From Schizochytrium sp. CCTCC M209059 (Eukaryota > Sar > Bigyra > Thraustochytrida > Thraustochytriidae): a stretch of 64,000 nt of DNA. The position numbers were made by a program, and so were the translations under genes. A model generated the notes under the pieces. It searched no databases. It saw nothing but the letters and a program-made list of their open reading frames with translations, and had not been told where the DNA came from. How positions within the stretch are numbered: the stretch's first letter is position 1; each line of letters opens with the position of its first letter. Shown here piece after piece: positions 38,938-48,842 of this stretch. The stretch covers positions 250,523-314,522 of the forward strand of contig KN805412.1 of NCBI GenBank assembly GCA_000818945.1, given 5' to 3'.

Positions 38938-41900
38938 ATGAAGAACCTACGTGGCATATGCATCGAGGCCCGCAACAAGGAGGAGGTTGCGGTGCGCAAG
39001 CGTCTAGAGGAGCGTGATAAAGTACAATGCGAGATCCAACAACTTGCAATCCGCATGCAGAGAAATGGCGGGGTCGATATTGCTGATCGCAGGGTCGGGC
39101 GGTATGTCGTCAAGGCATGCTTTGTTGCGAGCGAGCTTGTGCAGTGGATCATGAAAACGTACGGAACAACGGAGCACCTCGCCGTGCTCATCTGCGAAGA
39201 AATGTGGACTCGAGGCCTCATTTCGCACGGAACGCAGCGCTTTAAACCCTTCGAGAACAGCCGGAATCTCTTCTTCCGGGTGGCGCACCCTTATACCGTG
39301 AACTTGCTCGTGGCGCCTTCGGACCTCAATCTGCTGCATCGCCAGCTTCGCGACAACTCGGGCCCAAAACTCAAGGACAGAATCGCGTACGGAAAGCTCA
39401 TCAAGCACTGCTTTGTTGCCTCGGAGCTTGTGGACTGGTGCGTGTCAGTGCGCAACGTTTTTCCGCGCGAAAGAGCCATACAGATTGCGCAACAACTCTT
39501 GGACGAGGGTTACATCTACAATGTCAATGGAAGCGCCCGCTTTCTCGACAGCGCACACGCTCTATGCCAACACAAGGATACGTATTGTGGTAACATCAAC
39601 CTTCGAGGTAGGCTTCTCGAACATTTTGTGAACCGCTTCTCCAAGGAATACGACAGAAAAAAGGACGCCCGCAAGGTCGCACACCTTAGTGTGGGAGAGA
39701 GCGTCACGATTATCAAAGATCTCGTGCAAGATTGCCATGATATCAAGGCACGCTACTTGCTGGATAGGCTGCTCGAGAAAAAACGCATCGAGGTTATTCC
39801 ACGAGCAGGCTCTCCCACCCCTGCGGGTTTTTTTGCTCCATCGAGACAACCAATCGTAGAACGGACTACGGCCTCGTCTGCGTTTTCCAGGTCGGCCCGT
39901 ACCCTCAACGTCTACGACATTGACAATGCTCTCGACGACAATCGAAGCATCGTCAAGTTGCGATCCTTTGATCCGAGTCAGAGCTCTAACGTCTTTCCAA
40001 CAGGGAGCATTGGTGGTTTCGGAAGCCTCACGTACGGTTTTGGCGGAAATCACAGTCAAACTTACGATCCTGTGGTATACGATCCGAACAAACCCATTGA
40101 TGTTGTTGGGAAAATCAGTCAGCGCGAAGCGCAACGTCGGGCTCTCCGTCTTCTTGCGCAACTCAGTGGGGCTGCCGCACGGCTCTCGCATGCTCCTATG
40201 ACACCGCTGTCACGAGGACTCAAATTGCTCTCCAAGTTTGTGCACGTGTTCATGGCAATTGCACTCGTTCTAGAGGTGTCTCTGGGTGTGACGTCGACAC
40301 TTGCTCTCACGTCCGGGATTCAGGACACTTTTACGCAGAGTCAATTTGATCATCTTAGCACCATTTCCGACTTTGCCCGCTGGCTTGAGGATTCGATGCT
40401 TGAGCCTGGCTTCCCTTGGCTTGGTCGACACTTTGCGCTCGTCGACTACCCCACCTTATTGATTTCGGTTCCGGAAGCTGTGGATTGCACCACAGACGCA
40501 GTGTCGGAACGAAATTTTCGCGCTCGCGCTGCGAGCATTGCAGGATTTCAGGGCGAGAATCTCACACAGATTGATTCGATTCCTTGCTTTCGCGATTCGC
40601 GAGCTACGACGAGCGGCCTGGCGCACATTGACAACTTTTCTTCCCGTCGCACGATGCTTTGGCAAGCAAACAATTATACAGGGAGCGCGAGCCAGATGGC
40701 CAATGCAAATATGTTCAAGGAAATGGGAGAGCAACCCGACCACCTGCAACCGAGCCGGCTTGCGCTTCAACTTGTGATCCTTTCTGCGCAGACCAACCCG
40801 CCCACGGTAACAGTCATTCGCGCTCTGGCCCACATGGGTCCCGTGCGCAACGAGGTTGTCGTTCGCACCTCAGCAATAGAACTCGAGCACCAACACTGGG
40901 CCACGGGGCTCCTTTGGATCGCTTGGTCTCTCTGTGTTATTGAGTATGTTGTGGCTGCGTGGTACACGCAAGGGCGCTACCTGCGCTCGCTTCGGTCGGC
41001 CAGCATGATGTCGCGAGTGGTCTTATCTTTGGTAGGTCTCGTGCTGCATGCTGAGCACGCTGCCCGACAGCGCAAATACTTGGAGGGTGTTGTGGAATCT
41101 GGAAACGCGTGGCTCGCGCGTTCCCAAGAAGACTCCCAATATGCGCACGACCCTTTTGAGTATCTTTTTAATGCCGGCAACGCGTCGCACACGTGTCTGG
41201 TGGCAGCAATGTTTCTTACATGTGTAGGGCTCATGGCCAAGCTTGGCGGCGCGAGATACGACATTTTCGCCGTGATTATGCGAACGCTTGGGGGTGTGAG
41301 CAGAGAGGTGGAGATTATTGTACTTTCGTTCCTTGGGAATTTCGTGGCGTTCTCCATGTCCGCATATGCTATCATGCAATCCTCAGCACCCGAGTTCAAG
41401 AGTCCGACGATGGCGGCAATGACCTTTTTCGGGTCCATGTTTGGCGGAGCGCCGTGGAAGTCCTTTCACGCAAGTGCGGTTCCAAGTTTACTCACAGGGA
41501 CAACAGGATTCTTATTGCTTGGTTTTTATCTCTTCTTCTCGATCTTCGTGCTCCTCTCCCTCTTCCAGGCCCTGATGTTGGAGTCCTTCCAGCACCAAAA
41601 AAAGCAAGAATACGCTCTCAACAATGAGCTCAAGCGACACATGTACACGGATGAGGCCGTAAGCGAAGTCGAAGCGCTCAAGGTGTGGCTGACGCGAAGC
41701 CCGGATGCTTCGTCTCGAGCCAACGGGCCCCTTGTGCGCTCATCTGCGACGGACAAGGAGATTTTGCACTCGATGAGGCGAGAACCTCTTACGACTTCGG
41801 GCTCGGACTCTCTGTATACGATGAAGCGTGCCGAGCAATGGATGCCTGAAATGATGGGAGAGAGCGACGAGGTGGCCAAGGCGTATTCTTTTGACGAACT

Positions 41901-42054
41901 CGCAGCCGAAACCCGTCTCTTTCGTGCTTCAGAGGGCCCGAAACGGAATCGTCTCGTGCCCACAAAGATTGTTCCTGAAGCGGACCTTGAATTTTGCAGA
42001 GACAGCGCTCTCGTCAGCGGATCCCGCATGGTTCTCGTGAAAGATAATGAATGA
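38938..42054 (+). CDS. tandem DEP-domain protein fused to polycystin/TRP-like cation channel
   Basis: 1038 aa, single exon; the first ATG is at 38938. Two DEP domains are recognisable from the repeated KxCFVASELVxW motif: about 45-115 (VVKACFVASELVQWIMKTYG, ending in LFFRV) and about 140-215 (LIKHCFVASELVDWCVSV). A variable linker follows to about 400. Then comes a membrane region: TM1 about 430-455, a long extracellular loop with N-glycosylation sites (455-655), and five more hydrophobic segments (655-890). These include IVLSFLGNFVAFSMSAYAIM, a pore-like TMAAMTFFGSMFGGAP and FLLLGFYLFFSIFVLLSLFQAL. This S1-loop-S2..S6 layout is that of PKD2-type polycystin channels. The cytosolic tail is charged. 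DEP domains usually bind membranes or GPCR/G-protein partners. The channel assignment is by layout, not by a diagnostic motif. Confidence 0.72.
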   Translation: MKNLRGICIEARNKEEVAVRKRLEERDKVQCEIQQLAIRMQRNGGVDIADRRVGRYVVKACFVASELVQWIMKTYGTTEHLAVLICEEMWTRGLISHGTQRFKPFENSRNLFFRVAHPYTVNLLVAPSDLNLLHRQLRDNSGPKLKDRIAYGKLIKHCFVASELVDWCVSVRNVFPRERAIQIAQQLLDEGYIYNVNGSARFLDSAHALCQHKDTYCGNINLRGRLLEHFVNRFSKEYDRKKDARKVAHLSVGESVTIIKDLVQDCHDIKARYLLDRLLEKKRIEVIPRAGSPTPAGFFAPSRQPIVERTTASSAFSRSARTLNVYDIDNALDDNRSIVKLRSFDPSQSSNVFPTGSIGGFGSLTYGFGGNHSQTYDPVVYDPNKPIDVVGKISQREAQRRALRLLAQLSGAAARLSHAPMTPLSRGLKLLSKFVHVFMAIALVLEVSLGVTSTLALTSGIQDTFTQSQFDHLSTISDFARWLEDSMLEPGFPWLGRHFALVDYPTLLISVPEAVDCTTDAVSERNFRARAASIAGFQGENLTQIDSIPCFRDSRATTSGLAHIDNFSSRRTMLWQANNYTGSASQMANANMFKEMGEQPDHLQPSRLALQLVILSAQTNPPTVTVIRALAHMGPVRNEVVVRTSAIELEHQHWATGLLWIAWSLCVIEYVVAAWYTQGRYLRSLRSASMMSRVVLSLVGLVLHAEHAARQRKYLEGVVESGNAWLARSQEDSQYAHDPFEYLFNAGNASHTCLVAAMFLTCVGLMAKLGGARYDIFAVIMRTLGGVSREVEIIVLSFLGNFVAFSMSAYAIMQSSAPEFKSPTMAAMTFFGSMFGGAPWKSFHASAVPSLLTGTTGFLLLGFYLFFSIFVLLSLFQALMLESFQHQKKQEYALNNELKRHMYTDEAVSEVEALKVWLTRSPDASSRANGPLVRSSATDKEILHSMRREPLTTSGSDSLYTMKRAEQWMPEMMGESDEVAKAYSFDELAAETRLFRASEGPKRNRLVPTKIVPEADLEFCRDSALVSGSRMVLVKDNE

Positions 42055-42226
42055 TATTTTCATGGCATTGTTCTCGTTCATCCCTTTGTTGTATGGCTTG
42101 CTCTACTCGATCGATCGACTTGGGCAAGTCCACATGAGCGAAACTTTTCTCTTGCGCAGGTGCCATGCCCTCGACTCTTGTGATCGATTTGTCAAAATGG
42201 AAAAAGGAGATAGCTTTTGTTTTGTA

Positions 42227-42243
42227 AATAAAGTAACAATAAA
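42227..42243 (+). terminator. tandem AATAAA poly(A) signals of the DEP-channel gene
   Basis: AATAAA occurs at 42227-42232 and again at 42238-42243, about 175 bases after the stop codon. The canonical sequence and position fit 3' end formation for the plus-strand gene; the converging gene's stop is 63 bases further on. Confidence 0.5.
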
Positions 42244-42305
42244 GTAATCGAGGGGAAGACGCAACCTTGCGGTCGGTCTCGTTTCATCCGCTCCCGCTTA
42301 TTGCC

Positions 42306-44858
42306 TCACTTTGCGGCAGCAAAAGCACTGAGGCGAGAGAAATCCTGCTGGTCGTCACCGAAACGGCGCCGGCATAGATTTTCATGATCTCTGCTCAGCG
42401 CCTCCCCGCGAGATTCCCCGAGAAAAGTTCGACCTGAGCTTGAACGGAAAGAACTAGCTCGACCCAAGGTTACCTTTGCATCAGGGACACATTCCCCCGT
42501 AAGGGCCTCCGAGTATGCCCGGGGACGCGCTTGTAGCGGATCTTCAGGTCCAATCGGGCTTTCCATGGCCTCGAGATCTTCCAGGGATACGCGTCGCACA
42601 AGGTGCGCACCATTGGGTCCGATGCGCTGCGGTGACGAAAGAACGCGAGTCGTGTCAATCTCGCAGCGTCGCTCTGTATCGACGACCGGAAGCGCCGGGG
42701 GCGGCAAAAGCAGGTCCAGCGCCAAATTATGTTTGGGCGAAGAGAGCGAGGCCGCGCGGTTGCGTCCGCGCGCACGAGGGCTTCCCACGGCATGCGGAAC
42801 AGGCTGATAAAGCGTGATATGATGCGCAATTTCACCTGAGCCCTTGCGACGCAACCCCTTTTTGGGTCCCGCAGCTCTTTTGGCCATGGGGCTGGTGGCT
42901 GACGAGGCAGCAAGCTTGGGCGACATTTGCGTTGAGTCGACCGAGCGCGCGCGCAGGCGTGATCCGGAAAGAATACGTTTGTCGTCGACCATATTGAGAC
43001 GGTGAAGATGTTGAATATGGCGCTCTATCGCATCGTCAGCATGGTGACTCGCTTCGATAACAACCCGGGGCCCAAAACACTGGATCCGGGCAATATCCTT
43101 GGAAGTGAAATGGTCGAAGCCTTCCATGGAGAGCTTGCGCAGGTTCGGAAGGCGCTGCATGATTGCCAAAAAGCAAGGCGCAGAAATGTGGAAGCACCAG
43201 CCCAGATCAAGGTGTTCCAAGCGGGGCCACGCCACAGGCGCCTTGACCGCGGATTTGTCGGTGAAGAGCGAAAATGTTGCAGCCGCCGTAGCCGCCTCGG
43301 AGAGCGCCTCCTCCGTGCCGGCTTGAGGGGCGACCTCGAGCTCCACAGTGGAGGCCTCGATCCCCAGCGCACGGAGAAATCCGTGGTCGGTGATGGCGCT
43401 GCAGCAATAAATAAGCAGAGTTTGCAGTTTTGTACATTGCATGAGATGCTGAAGGCCGCGGTCCGTGATACCAAGGCAGCCAGAAAGATCGACGTACTCG
43501 AGGGCGTGGCAACCACTCACGAGAGATTCAACACCGACGTCAGAGAGCCGCTCTACGCGGCGAAAGGCAGCCTTGCGGAGACGCGGGCAAGAGGAAGCAA
43601 GAGTTTGCATGAAGAGGTTCGAAGCCCCAATGCAGCCGCTCAAGCAAATTTCCTCGAGCTGCGGAGACGCCTTGGCGAGTTCGCAGAGCCCGCCAATATC
43701 GGAGATCTCCTTGCAGCCCTTGAGCTCGAGAACACGCAGATTGGGGCCGACTCCATGAGCGAAGCGGCGAAGCTGCTCGCCGGAGTCAAGCCGGGGGCAG
43801 TCACCGAAACGTAGCGCAGACAGAGTCGACCGTACTAGCGTGACACCTGTGCGGGTCGAGTTGGGATCGAGGTTGAGAGGAAATCCTCGGTGTTCCGACA
43901 GGGCGAAGAAAAGAGGGCCTTCGGGAAAAAGTCCGTCGCAGGCAAATTGGCGCAATGCGTGCATGCGCAGGATCCCGAGTGCTACGCCCTCCTCGGTCAA
44001 CGTATATGGGCGCCGCTGCTGGGAGGGCTCACGGACATCACAGCATCCGGAAATGTCGAGGACTTCGAGCCGCTCCCTCACGCTTGGCACACCTGCGATA
44101 GTTTGAAAATGCTCGTCGCCCATTGCGCACCACGAAAGATCGAGCGCGCGCAGGCGTGGACTCGCCTGGACGAGACTAAGGACACCTGCGCCGGTGACAT
44201 GGTGGCCCGACTCGCGGCAGGAGACCTCGCGAAGCGTTGGCCCGCATGCGTCTGCGAGCGCGCGAAGAGCGCGATCGCACATTGCGTTGGAGATGAGAAT
44301 CTCGAGGTCTTGGCAATGCGCGAGAATTTTTGCCATGGGGGGCTCCTCGGACGAGGACACGGACGAGACCCGAAGTTCGGGACAGTTCACAATTTCGAGT
44401 CTACGGAGATTGGGGCTGAGCGCACGTCCGAAGTCGGGCCCAGCAAAGATGTTCTCGCGCAAGGTCAGAGTCTCGGCCGCGCCGCACATGTTGAGAAGTG
44501 CGACGATGTCCTTGTCGGAGGCGCTGACTCGCGAAATATCGACGACCGTGCGTCGGGCGAGCGAGGCTTCCACGAGAGCGCGGAGCTGTGTAGAGGCCGT
44601 GCGCACGATCATGGCGTCGCGAAGACTGAGGAAACTGATTACGGTATCCTCTGCGACCTTGTCGGGCAGGCTGAAGAAGCGGGGTGCCACGAGGCCCGCC
44701 AGCAGGGCCGTCATGAACGCAACATTGTGTCTCTCGCCAGACATTAGCAGCTTGCGCTTGTCGCTCTTGCCGCTTTTGACCGCAGCGAGGGCGTTCAGCT
44801 TGGCGACGGTGGCGCCGGTGGTGCCGGTGGCGCCGCCGCCGCCGCTCCTGTTCGGCAT
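42306..44858 (-). CDS. F-box-like leucine-rich repeat protein (AMN1/FBXL-like)
   Basis: 850 aa, single exon; start ATG 44856-44858 (MPNRSGGGG). A Gly/Thr-rich N-terminus is followed by an F-box-like helix set (about 60-100, FFSLPDKVAEDTVISFLSLR). At least ten cysteine-containing LRRs come next (about 110-600), such as LEVLDISGCCDV, LRVLELKGCKEI, LEEICLSGCIGAS, LEYVDLSGCLGITDRGLQHL and LEHLDLGWCFHIS. The C-terminal 250 residues are basic, S/P-rich and disordered (RAAGPKKGLRRKGSG). FBXL proteins are substrate receptors of SCF ubiquitin ligases; the target here is unknown. The frame extends further 5' but without conserved features. Confidence 0.85.
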   Translation of the reverse strand: MPNRSGGGGATGTTGATVAKLNALAAVKSGKSDKRKLLMSGERHNVAFMTALLAGLVAPRFFSLPDKVAEDTVISFLSLRDAMIVRTASTQLRALVEASLARRTVVDISRVSASDKDIVALLNMCGAAETLTLRENIFAGPDFGRALSPNLRRLEIVNCPELRVSSVSSSEEPPMAKILAHCQDLEILISNAMCDRALRALADACGPTLREVSCRESGHHVTGAGVLSLVQASPRLRALDLSWCAMGDEHFQTIAGVPSVRERLEVLDISGCCDVREPSQQRRPYTLTEEGVALGILRMHALRQFACDGLFPEGPLFFALSEHRGFPLNLDPNSTRTGVTLVRSTLSALRFGDCPRLDSGEQLRRFAHGVGPNLRVLELKGCKEISDIGGLCELAKASPQLEEICLSGCIGASNLFMQTLASSCPRLRKAAFRRVERLSDVGVESLVSGCHALEYVDLSGCLGITDRGLQHLMQCTKLQTLLIYCCSAITDHGFLRALGIEASTVELEVAPQAGTEEALSEAATAAATFSLFTDKSAVKAPVAWPRLEHLDLGWCFHISAPCFLAIMQRLPNLRKLSMEGFDHFTSKDIARIQCFGPRVVIEASHHADDAIERHIQHLHRLNMVDDKRILSGSRLRARSVDSTQMSPKLAASSATSPMAKRAAGPKKGLRRKGSGEIAHHITLYQPVPHAVGSPRARGRNRAASLSSPKHNLALDLLLPPPALPVVDTERRCEIDTTRVLSSPQRIGPNGAHLVRRVSLEDLEAMESPIGPEDPLQARPRAYSEALTGECVPDAKVTLGRASSFRSSSGRTFLGESRGEALSRDHENLCRRRFGDDQQDFSRLSAFAAAK

Positions 44859-46140
44859 CGTGGTTTTCTCGCAGGCTTCGCGTCTGGGGCTCCCCGGCGG
44901 GCAATGGTGCCGGCAATCTTTGCTGTGATCGCCCTCGCCCTCCCTCCCTCTGGCGAGCAATAGAACGGGGACGGACGCCGCGTCGGAGGCCGGCGGGGTC
45001 GCGCGGAGCAGGCAGCACTCCCGGCGTCTGCAAGCAGTGCGGGCGGGCAGCGCAAGCAAGCGAGCGAGCGGGCACGCAGGCACGCAGGCAAGCAGAGCTC
45101 TACGCGCGGCAGGCTCCGTGCGTGGTCTCGAGTTGCCGATTTGCAGATTGATCGTGTTTTGAAAGTTGGAAGATCTGGACCCGGCCGGCGCTCGCGGGTC
45201 CGCTTCTTGTTTTCCGGGGGGAGCATGCTGGGAGTATAAAACGAGTCGTCCCGTAGTTTGACCTAGTAGATATAGGGGACCGAAACGTCTCGGGTAAACT
45301 TTATTCCAAAGGTGCCTCCATCGGGTACCTTGAAGAAAGACCGAAATGCGCAGTACAAGAGACGGCGCGCGAGAGCGCCGAGAAGAGCTGCAGGACTGAC
45401 AGTTGACATTCAATAGGAGCTACGTAGAGCAGTTTGGCGAGTGGGTGGTCGCGCGGGGGCGCACAGCATTGATACTATACATTCGGTCCTTCGTTCGATT
45501 TGCGGATCTTTTCCATTTGCAGGCAGATTTGATCGATTGACACGGCAGGGAGCGGGCGGCCGATTGGAATGGTCCCAGCCAAGACTTTTCTTTGTGGCGA
45601 GTGATGTGATGGCAGCGAAGATGGATTTTTCTCTCCTTCCTAAGGCAAGGGAGCAAGCAAGCAAACAAAGTATGAACAAAATATGAGCAAAGTATGAGCA
45701 AGGTAGGAGCAAAGCAAGCCAACTGATGGTCATCTTCCTTATTATTATTAAGAAGCTATTGTTGGTATACCAGATGAGCTAAAAGTTGCGATAAGGACCA
45801 GTCAGACGCGACGCGCTTTGCTGCATCGAAAGAAGTTCGAAGAAAAGAAAGTTCGGCATGCCGAGGTGAACACGTACGTCCAGCAACGACATTCGAAAAG
45901 GAAAAGTAAGAAAAGTGTAGCAAGGAAGAGACTCCAATGATGTTTCGATTTAATCAGCATGCCATTTACTAAAACAAGAGAAGCGAAAGAACACAGACAC
46001 GTCTCTATCATGTTTTATTTTCGAGATGATGAATGAGTAGCCTGGGAGTTCAGAGTGGGTCAGGTGTAGACAGATTAGCCGTCGGCCATCGGCCACTGAT
46101 CGCTCTCGCTACAGAGATCAGCACGGTCCCTATCAAGCTT
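44859..46140. other. intergenic region between F-box/LRR and coiled-coil genes
   Basis: 1.28 kb between two minus-strand genes. It includes a GCAAGCGAGCG/GGCACGCA run (about 45050-45095) and GAGCAAA repeats (about 45650-45715). No gene supported. Confidence 0.5.
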
Positions 46141-48267
46141 TTAGTCAACCTTGCGGTCCTCCAGGGACTCAAGATCGTCAGTCGAGGGCTGCTTCTTCTT
46201 TTTCTTTTTCTTGGTGGACTTTTTAGACTTGCGCTGGTCAGACTCAATATCCTTTACGGACCGGCCTGTCTTGAAGGATTCCGCAATAGCGCTCGCTTTA
46301 TCGCGCACGCGCTCCGCGCCTTCGGTGAGTGATTCAGTGACATCTTCGGGACTGAGGACGTCGGCAGAGACATTAATGACGTGGCCTTCCTGTGACTCTT
46401 GGGCTTCCGCCACGCGGTGGCCGTGGGCACGTCCTGCAGTCGTGGAAGAGAGGAGGGGGAGTTCGAGATCATCCTCCTTTTTCCCGGGAGCCTTGGCGCA
46501 GCAGGTGATGAGTCCAAAGTGTAGCAAGAAGGCACCTGCGTAGGCCGCCCAGTACACGGATTCCATTTTTGGCTTCTCGTCGCGCATCGATGGAAGCCAC
46601 ACGGCACGATAATAGTGGATCAGGACCGACAGGGGTACCACAAGAAGGAGCGGTGCGCGAAGCGAACAACGGCAACGCATATTAATTTGCGCCTTGGCAA
46701 AGAGGAGAAGCGAAAAGAAGAGGTAGATGCTGTAGTAGATGGGGAGCATGATCTGCAACGACTCAAAGGCGGTCTCGTTGCGCTCGCGAAAGACAGCCAT
46801 GGGTTCTCCGCCGTCCGTGGCGAAGGAGGTGGCAAAGACGAGAGCGGAGAAAATGAGATTGTACATGCTCATGAACATGGTTGCCTTTGTGAGAGAGATG
46901 CAGCGCTTGAGGCGCACAAGGAGGCAGAGACTGAGTCCAAAAGGAATGAGCAAGATGCCGTAGGTGAGGAGACCGCTGATGAAGGGTGAGTCGTCCGTCT
47001 CGCCAACGGCAGAGGAAAGCTTTTCACGCGAGGCTTGCAACATGCTCTGCATTTCGAGCAGCGTTTCCTGTGCCGGATCGAGACGCGGGCCCAGCATCTT
47101 GAGCGTCTTCTCGTAAGCACGGTCGACGCCCTCAACGTGGGGATTTTTGAGCCACTCTGCTTTTTTCACAAAGTAGTCCACAAGTGCAGGGTCGTCGACC
47201 TTTTCCTTGTATTTGAGGAATTCAGACTTGAGACGCTCTGACTCGGCGGCGGCAGCCTCTTGCTTTTTGCTGAGCTCAGCGGCGCGACTCTCGGCGCTGT
47301 CTTTTTGGGACGCGAGCTCACTGACGCTGGACTGGGCCGCGTCGAGTTTGGAAGCCTTGTCGTTCAGGTCGGCCTCGATGCGACTCTTTTCTGTCTTGAG
47401 CGACGATATATCGCCGATGAGTTCCTTTGCGCGCTCGTTGGCGTCCTCGAGATCGGACTTGGTCTTGCGAAGATCACGCTCGGTGTCAGCGAGCGAGGTC
47501 TGCGCGATGTTGCGCTCGCGTTCGAGATCGTCCCGCGCGGACTCGGCGCTCTCAAGCTTTTGCTTGAAGTCTTCGACCTCGCGAGTGAGTCGTGCGACCT
47601 CTTTTTGGGTCTCTGACGAGAGAAGGTTTTGGACCTGCTTTTCCAAGGTCTCTACTTTGGCGAGTGCTTCGTCGTGCGCGGACTTGGCGTCGTTGGCGCT
47701 GGACTTTTCAATTTCGAGGAGGGCAAGGGCGTCGTCGAGTTCGTCTGCGACTTTTTTGTTCTGCGCGCGGAGGTGCTTACCCAGCTGAACGAGTTTGGTA
47801 TTGTTTGCCCGCAAATCTCGCAGTTGGCGCTTGAGCTTGGCGAGATCCGTCTCTTTATCAGAGAAGCTGTCTTCTGCGTGGCGCGCGCGCTCGCGAAGAT
47901 CCTTGAGCTCGTTCATGTCGAGACGGATTTGCTCTTGAAGCGCATTGTATCTTTTCTCGCTCGCCTGCGTCGCTGCGCCGCAGGTCTTCAGCTTGGCCTC
48001 GAGCGCCATGGCGCCTTCTCGCAGGGGTCCGACAAGAGCCTTGCACTGTTGCAGCGAGCTTTGCAGAAGAACAACCTCATCCGAGACTTCAGTGTCCTGT
48101 GCTCTTGCCGCCGTCGGCCCTGCAAGAACGCACGCCAAGGCTGCCGCGCACCATAGCGCCGCAGTGGCTCTCCTCGGCAGCCGTCTCGTTGTCGTCGTCG
48201 TCGTCGTCGTCGTCCATGGCCCTGTTGACCGTGGTCGAACCTGCGACGCCGCGCCGGGAGCCGCCAT
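46141..48267 (-). CDS. secretory-pathway coiled-coil protein with C-terminal multi-pass membrane region
   Basis: 708 aa, single exon; the ATG at 48265-48267 gives a cleavable-type signal peptide after a short basic/Thr run (ATAALWCAAALACVLAGPTAARA). The lumenal part to about 400 is a long coiled coil of K/E/L/A heptads, similar in style to ER/Golgi tethers. A linker follows (YFVKKAEWLKNPHVEG ... LGPRLDPAQETLLEMQSML). About five hydrophobic helices come next (about 445-610: FISGLLTYGILLIPFGLSLC, MFMSMYNLIFSALVFATSFA, IYYSIYLFFSLLLFAKAQI, and others). The cytosolic tail is charged, with a lysine run near the end. No family recognised. The divergent partner is Trm5, with a shared promoter region of about 450-575 bases. 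Confidence 0.72.
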   Translation of the reverse strand: MAAPGAASQVRPRSTGPWTTTTTTTTTRRLPRRATAALWCAAALACVLAGPTAARAQDTEVSDEVVLLQSSLQQCKALVGPLREGAMALEAKLKTCGAATQASEKRYNALQEQIRLDMNELKDLRERARHAEDSFSDKETDLAKLKRQLRDLRANNTKLVQLGKHLRAQNKKVADELDDALALLEIEKSSANDAKSAHDEALAKVETLEKQVQNLLSSETQKEVARLTREVEDFKQKLESAESARDDLERERNIAQTSLADTERDLRKTKSDLEDANERAKELIGDISSLKTEKSRIEADLNDKASKLDAAQSSVSELASQKDSAESRAAELSKKQEAAAAESERLKSEFLKYKEKVDDPALVDYFVKKAEWLKNPHVEGVDRAYEKTLKMLGPRLDPAQETLLEMQSMLQASREKLSSAVGETDDSPFISGLLTYGILLIPFGLSLCLLVRLKRCISLTKATMFMSMYNLIFSALVFATSFATDGGEPMAVFRERNETAFESLQIMLPIYYSIYLFFSLLLFAKAQINMRCRCSLRAPLLLVVPLSVLIHYYRAVWLPSMRDEKPKMESVYWAAYAGAFLLHFGLITCCAKAPGKKEDDLELPLLSSTTAGRAHGHRVAEAQESQEGHVINVSADVLSPEDVTESLTEGAERVRDKASAIAESFKTGRSVKDIESDQRKSKKSTKKKKKKKQPSTDDLESLEDRKVD

Positions 48268-48842
48268 TGGCTTTTCCTCTTTTCCTCTCTGCTGCCAGCA
48301 GCGAGACGGCTGCCCTGCCAGCCGACGAGCCCCCGGGCGAGCCAGCGAGTGGGCACGCGAGGCCACGGAGGCCGGAGCGCAGCGCTCGCGCCCGCGGCGG
48401 CGTCCGAGCCGAGTCAAGTCGAGGCAAGCACAACGGGCTTCTTCTTCTGCTTTGCCTTCACTGACAGCAAGTTAGGTTGCTCTCGGCCCAACTCGCCAAG
48501 GTGGGGCGGATCAAAGTCGGGAATGCAAGTGGGACAAGTTCGCGCGCAAGTGAAGAATGCGCACGTGCACAGTACGCCTGGCTAATCTCGCGAACGAGAC
48601 AACGAGGCGGAGTCTGTGGCCCAGGCAAACCCGAGCAAGAAAGTCCAAAGACGCGCGCGCGTGGGGGGCGGGCGGCTTGCCGAGGAGGAGAAGGAGGAGG
48701 AGGAGGACCCGGGGCGTGCATGCTCGTAGGCGCACGCGTGGCGCGTGGCCTGCCTGTTGTTTGCCCTGTCCTTGAGAAAGCTCGAGCCGGGGCAGGACAG
48801 TCCTCGGGCTGGAGGACCACGTTGAGGACGACGGCGAGAAGG
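48268..48842. promoter_or_regulatory. divergent region between coiled-coil gene and Trm5
   Basis: Contains both promoters. The right part (from 48720) may itself be coding for an N-terminal extension of Trm5. A GGAGGA run is at about 48683-48712. No separate gene. Confidence 0.4.
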
